Shown in pieces: positions 53,080 through 54,762 of a stretch of 54,762 nt of DNA. Numbering within the stretch: the first letter of the stretch is position 1; each line of letters starts with the position of its first letter. A program made the position numbers and the translations under genes. Source of the DNA: Bacillota bacterium (lineage in GTDB: Bacteria; Bacillota_A; Clostridia; Lachnospirales; WQUN01); the NCBI GenBank assembly GCA_009786175.1, contig WQTQ01000241.1, forward strand, positions 1 to 54,762, written 5' to 3'. The notes beneath the pieces were generated by a model. The model was given only the letters and a program-made list of their open reading frames with translations, was not told the DNA's origin and ran no database searches.

Positions 53080-54627
53080 TCAACCCGGTGCATTACCCCC
53101 TGATATCAGGGGGTAGTTTTCATAAGTCATCTTTCTCATCAGCATAAACTGCTCCCGTGGTGGCATAAAAGTATCCTTTGGGTCGTAGGCATTTTGCTGC
53201 AAAAATTCCTTTCGTATTTTTTTGGCCAGTGCAAGGGTGCGCAGTCGGCTTTCAGATAGACCATCTGCGCCTGCTAATTTTACTATCTCCAACAGGGCAT
53301 TTTCTTCTTGCAGTACGGCCATAATTTTTTCCCGCAGCCCCATAAATTGGGGGCTTATAGTGTTTGCGTACCAGTTTGCAAGAGTTGGCAGGTAGTTGCT
53401 GTAGCTGTTCATCCAGCAAATGGCGGGGAAGTGGCGGGCATAGGCAAGCTGCCTGTCCAGGGCCCAGTAGCAGGAAATAAACCGCTTAGTTTGCTGGGTA
53501 ACAGGTTCGGAAAAATCGCCGCCCTGGGGGGAAACCGCGCCTATAATTGTTACAGAGCCTTCTGTGCCGTTCAAATTGGTTACATACCCTGCCCGTCCGT
53601 AAAAGGCCGACAGGCGGGTGGCCAAGTATGCCGGGTATCCTTCTTCCGCCGGTATTTCCCCCAGGCGACCGGACAACTCCCGCAAAGCTTCTGCCCAGCG
53701 GGATGTGGAATCTGCCATTACGGCCACGTGGCAGCCCATGTCCCGGTAGCATTCCGCGATGGTTAGGCCTGTGTAAACACTGGCCTCACGGGCGGCAACG
53801 GGCATGTCGGATGTATTGGCTATAAGCACAGTGCGGTTTAGCAGGGGCTGGCCGTTCTTTGGGTCTGTAAGCTTTGCGAAATCTTCCAAAACTTCTGTCA
53901 TTTCATTGCCCCGTTCGCCGCAGCCAATGTATACGATTAAATCTGCGTCGCACCACTTGGCAAGCTGGTGTTGGGTCATGGTTTTGCCTGTGCCAAAACT
54001 GCCGGGTATTGCAGCAACCCCGCCTTTTGCTATGGGGAATAAGCTGTCGATTACCCGCTGGCCTGTGATTAGCGGAATTGACAGTGGTTGGCGGGTTTTA
54101 ACAGGCCGCGGTACGCGAATAGGCCATGTTTGCGAAAGTGTAAGTGTCTTTTTACCGTCTAGGGTTAAAATAGGGCAGGACGGTGTGTATGGGCCGCTTG
54201 GCGCGGCATGTGTGACAGTTCCGGACACGCCGGGCGGAACCATCGCCCTGTATGTAATAAGCGGCGTTTCATCAACTACCGCAAAAATTTCGCCTTGCTT
54301 TATGTGCTGGCCCACGGCTGCCGAAATGCGAACCCGCCAAGGTTTTTTATCGATATTCCCAAGAGGCCGCATTATGCCGTCAAAAATATTGCCCACAATC
54401 CCCGGCTGCATGGTTACAGACATGGGCTGCCCCGTGCCTGTGACAATTGTGCCGGGCTTTAGACCGGCGGTACTTTCGTATACCTGCACCGTTGCCGTGC
54501 CCGGCTGCAGCGCGATAACTTCCCCCTGCAGGCCACCTACGTTTACAGTTTCAGATACAAAGAAATTACCGCCGGTTACGGTTATAACGGGGCCGTTTAT
54601 GCCGTATACTTTAGCCGTCTGTGTCAT
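53080..54627 (-). CDS. ntpA: V-type ATP synthase/ATPase subunit A, C-terminally altered
   Basis: 515 aa; family members are usually ~580-590. P-loop GSFGTGKT at 209-216, GCGERGNEMTEVL, ADSTSRWAEALRE and GAVSPQGGDFSEPVT are intact, so the catalytic core looks functional. About 17 residues are missing in the non-homologous region after IFDGIMRPL. The protein ends about 50 residues early, shortly after QQNAYDPKDTF, with a tail read from the palindromic repeat (YPLISGG) and NAPG. It couples ATP to H+/Na+ movement with subunit B, but no ntpB follows downstream; decayed genes do. The start overlaps the ntpE end by 17 bases. RBS AAAAAGGAA. Confidence 0.85.
   Translation of the reverse strand: MTQTAKVYGINGPVITVTGGNFFVSETVNVGGLQGEVIALQPGTATVQVYESTAGLKPGTIVTGTGQPMSVTMQPGIVGNIFDGIMRPLGNIDKKPWRVRISAAVGQHIKQGEIFAVVDETPLITYRAMVPPGVSGTVTHAAPSGPYTPSCPILTLDGKKTLTLSQTWPIRVPRPVKTRQPLSIPLITGQRVIDSLFPIAKGGVAAIPGSFGTGKTMTQHQLAKWCDADLIVYIGCGERGNEMTEVLEDFAKLTDPKNGQPLLNRTVLIANTSDMPVAAREASVYTGLTIAECYRDMGCHVAVMADSTSRWAEALRELSGRLGEIPAEEGYPAYLATRLSAFYGRAGYVTNLNGTEGSVTIIGAVSPQGGDFSEPVTQQTKRFISCYWALDRQLAYARHFPAICWMNSYSNYLPTLANWYANTISPQFMGLREKIMAVLQEENALLEIVKLAGADGLSESRLRTLALAKKIRKEFLQQNAYDPKDTFMPPREQFMLMRKMTYENYPLISGGNAPG
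53094..53115. repeat. dispersed palindrome copy 5, inside the ntpA reading frame
   Basis: A perfect 22-bp palindrome with the CCCCCTGATATCAGGGGG core. On the minus strand it is read in frame as YPLISGG, 4 residues before the ntpA stop. Elsewhere in the window the same element lies outside genes as a terminator. No strong T-run follows on the minus strand. Confidence 0.85.
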
Positions 54628-54762
54628 AGATAAATTCCTTTTTGGCTATTGTCAGGTATGTTTTAAAGGTGCAATCCATTTGAATTGTACGCCCGGCATT
54701 CAATAAAACAAACCCGCCAATGTAGTCTTGACTACCTGTTTCCGGGGCAAGTTTTGTGGCGG
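54611..54762 (-). CDS. ntpE: V-type ATPase subunit E (partial, C-terminal end)
   Basis: The last ~50 codons of a gene entering from the right edge, ending with TAA at 54613-54611. The DYIGGFVLLNAGRTIQMD segment followed by a helix matches the C-terminal (GG-x-x-L-x-x-G) region of the peripheral stalk subunit E. It directly precedes and overlaps ntpA, i.e. the E-A order without C and F in between. Confidence 0.72.
   Translation of the reverse strand, partial: ATKLAPETGSQDYIGGFVLLNAGRTIQMDCTFKTYLTIAKKEFIYDTDG

Overview
The window reads as a chromosome segment of an anaerobic, spore-forming Firmicute of the class Clostridia; I cannot name the genus from sequence alone. The evidence is the Firmicutes housekeeping order (ftsQ-ftsZ-dacF; rplS-lepB-rbgA; soj/spo0J), CotF-type spore coat proteins, a CD3324-type small protein, a V-type ATPase and an Mrp/Mbh-type cation module, TTG/GTG starts behind strong GGAGG sites, and tRNAs without an encoded CCA.

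Layout. 1-5.2 kb: a tightly coupled accessory run of two unknown small frames, a ZmaR-type GNAT, an Eis-like GNAT, a bacterial GH3 acyl-amido synthetase and an APH-type kinase. 5.2-10.6 kb: an NYN-LOTUS protein, ftsQ, ftsZ, a D,D-carboxypeptidase and, convergent to it, uracil-DNA glycosylase. 10.7-24.7 kb: two giant secreted multidomain proteins (1369 and 3127 aa) with paralogous signal peptides, a shared 'FNNG' module and a shared 27-bp promoter/operator. The first appears to be purely binding/structural; the second combines an esterase, two GH16 glycanase domains and several carbohydrate-binding-like modules. Together they look like an extracellular polysaccharide capture and degradation system. 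24.8-30.0 kb: rplS-lepB-rbgA, then pyrF-purM-purH. 30.1-32.1 kb: two divergent secreted proteins around a promoter region with phased 11-bp A-tract repeats. 32.3-34.0 kb: parA-parB. 34.1-39.9 kb (minus): ileS coupled to an MFS transporter and a CuAO_N-TraB/GumN protein. 40.0-41.3 kb: spore coat genes, tRNA-Pro/Val/Met and secG. 41.4-45.6 kb: a phosphatase-NUDIX fusion, an XRE regulator and an ABC importer. 45.6-51.7 kb: a CD3324-type gene, a structured intergenic region, a six-gene Mrp/Mbh-like module and a DUF1576 protein. 51.8-54.8 kb: a decayed stretch with two pseudogenes, followed by V-ATPase subunits A (C-terminally altered) and E (partial) on the minus strand.

The most unusual signals are: (i) five copies of a palindrome with the core CCCCCTGATATCAGGGGG at transcript ends, one of which is read in frame as the C-terminus of the V-ATPase A subunit; (ii) the shared promoter/operator of the two giant genes; (iii) the triple-enzyme esterase-GH16-GH16 protein; (iv) an Mrp-like module in Mbh gene order that lacks the large MrpA antiporter domain and is followed by DUF1576; and (v) the GNAT-Eis-GH3-APH cluster.
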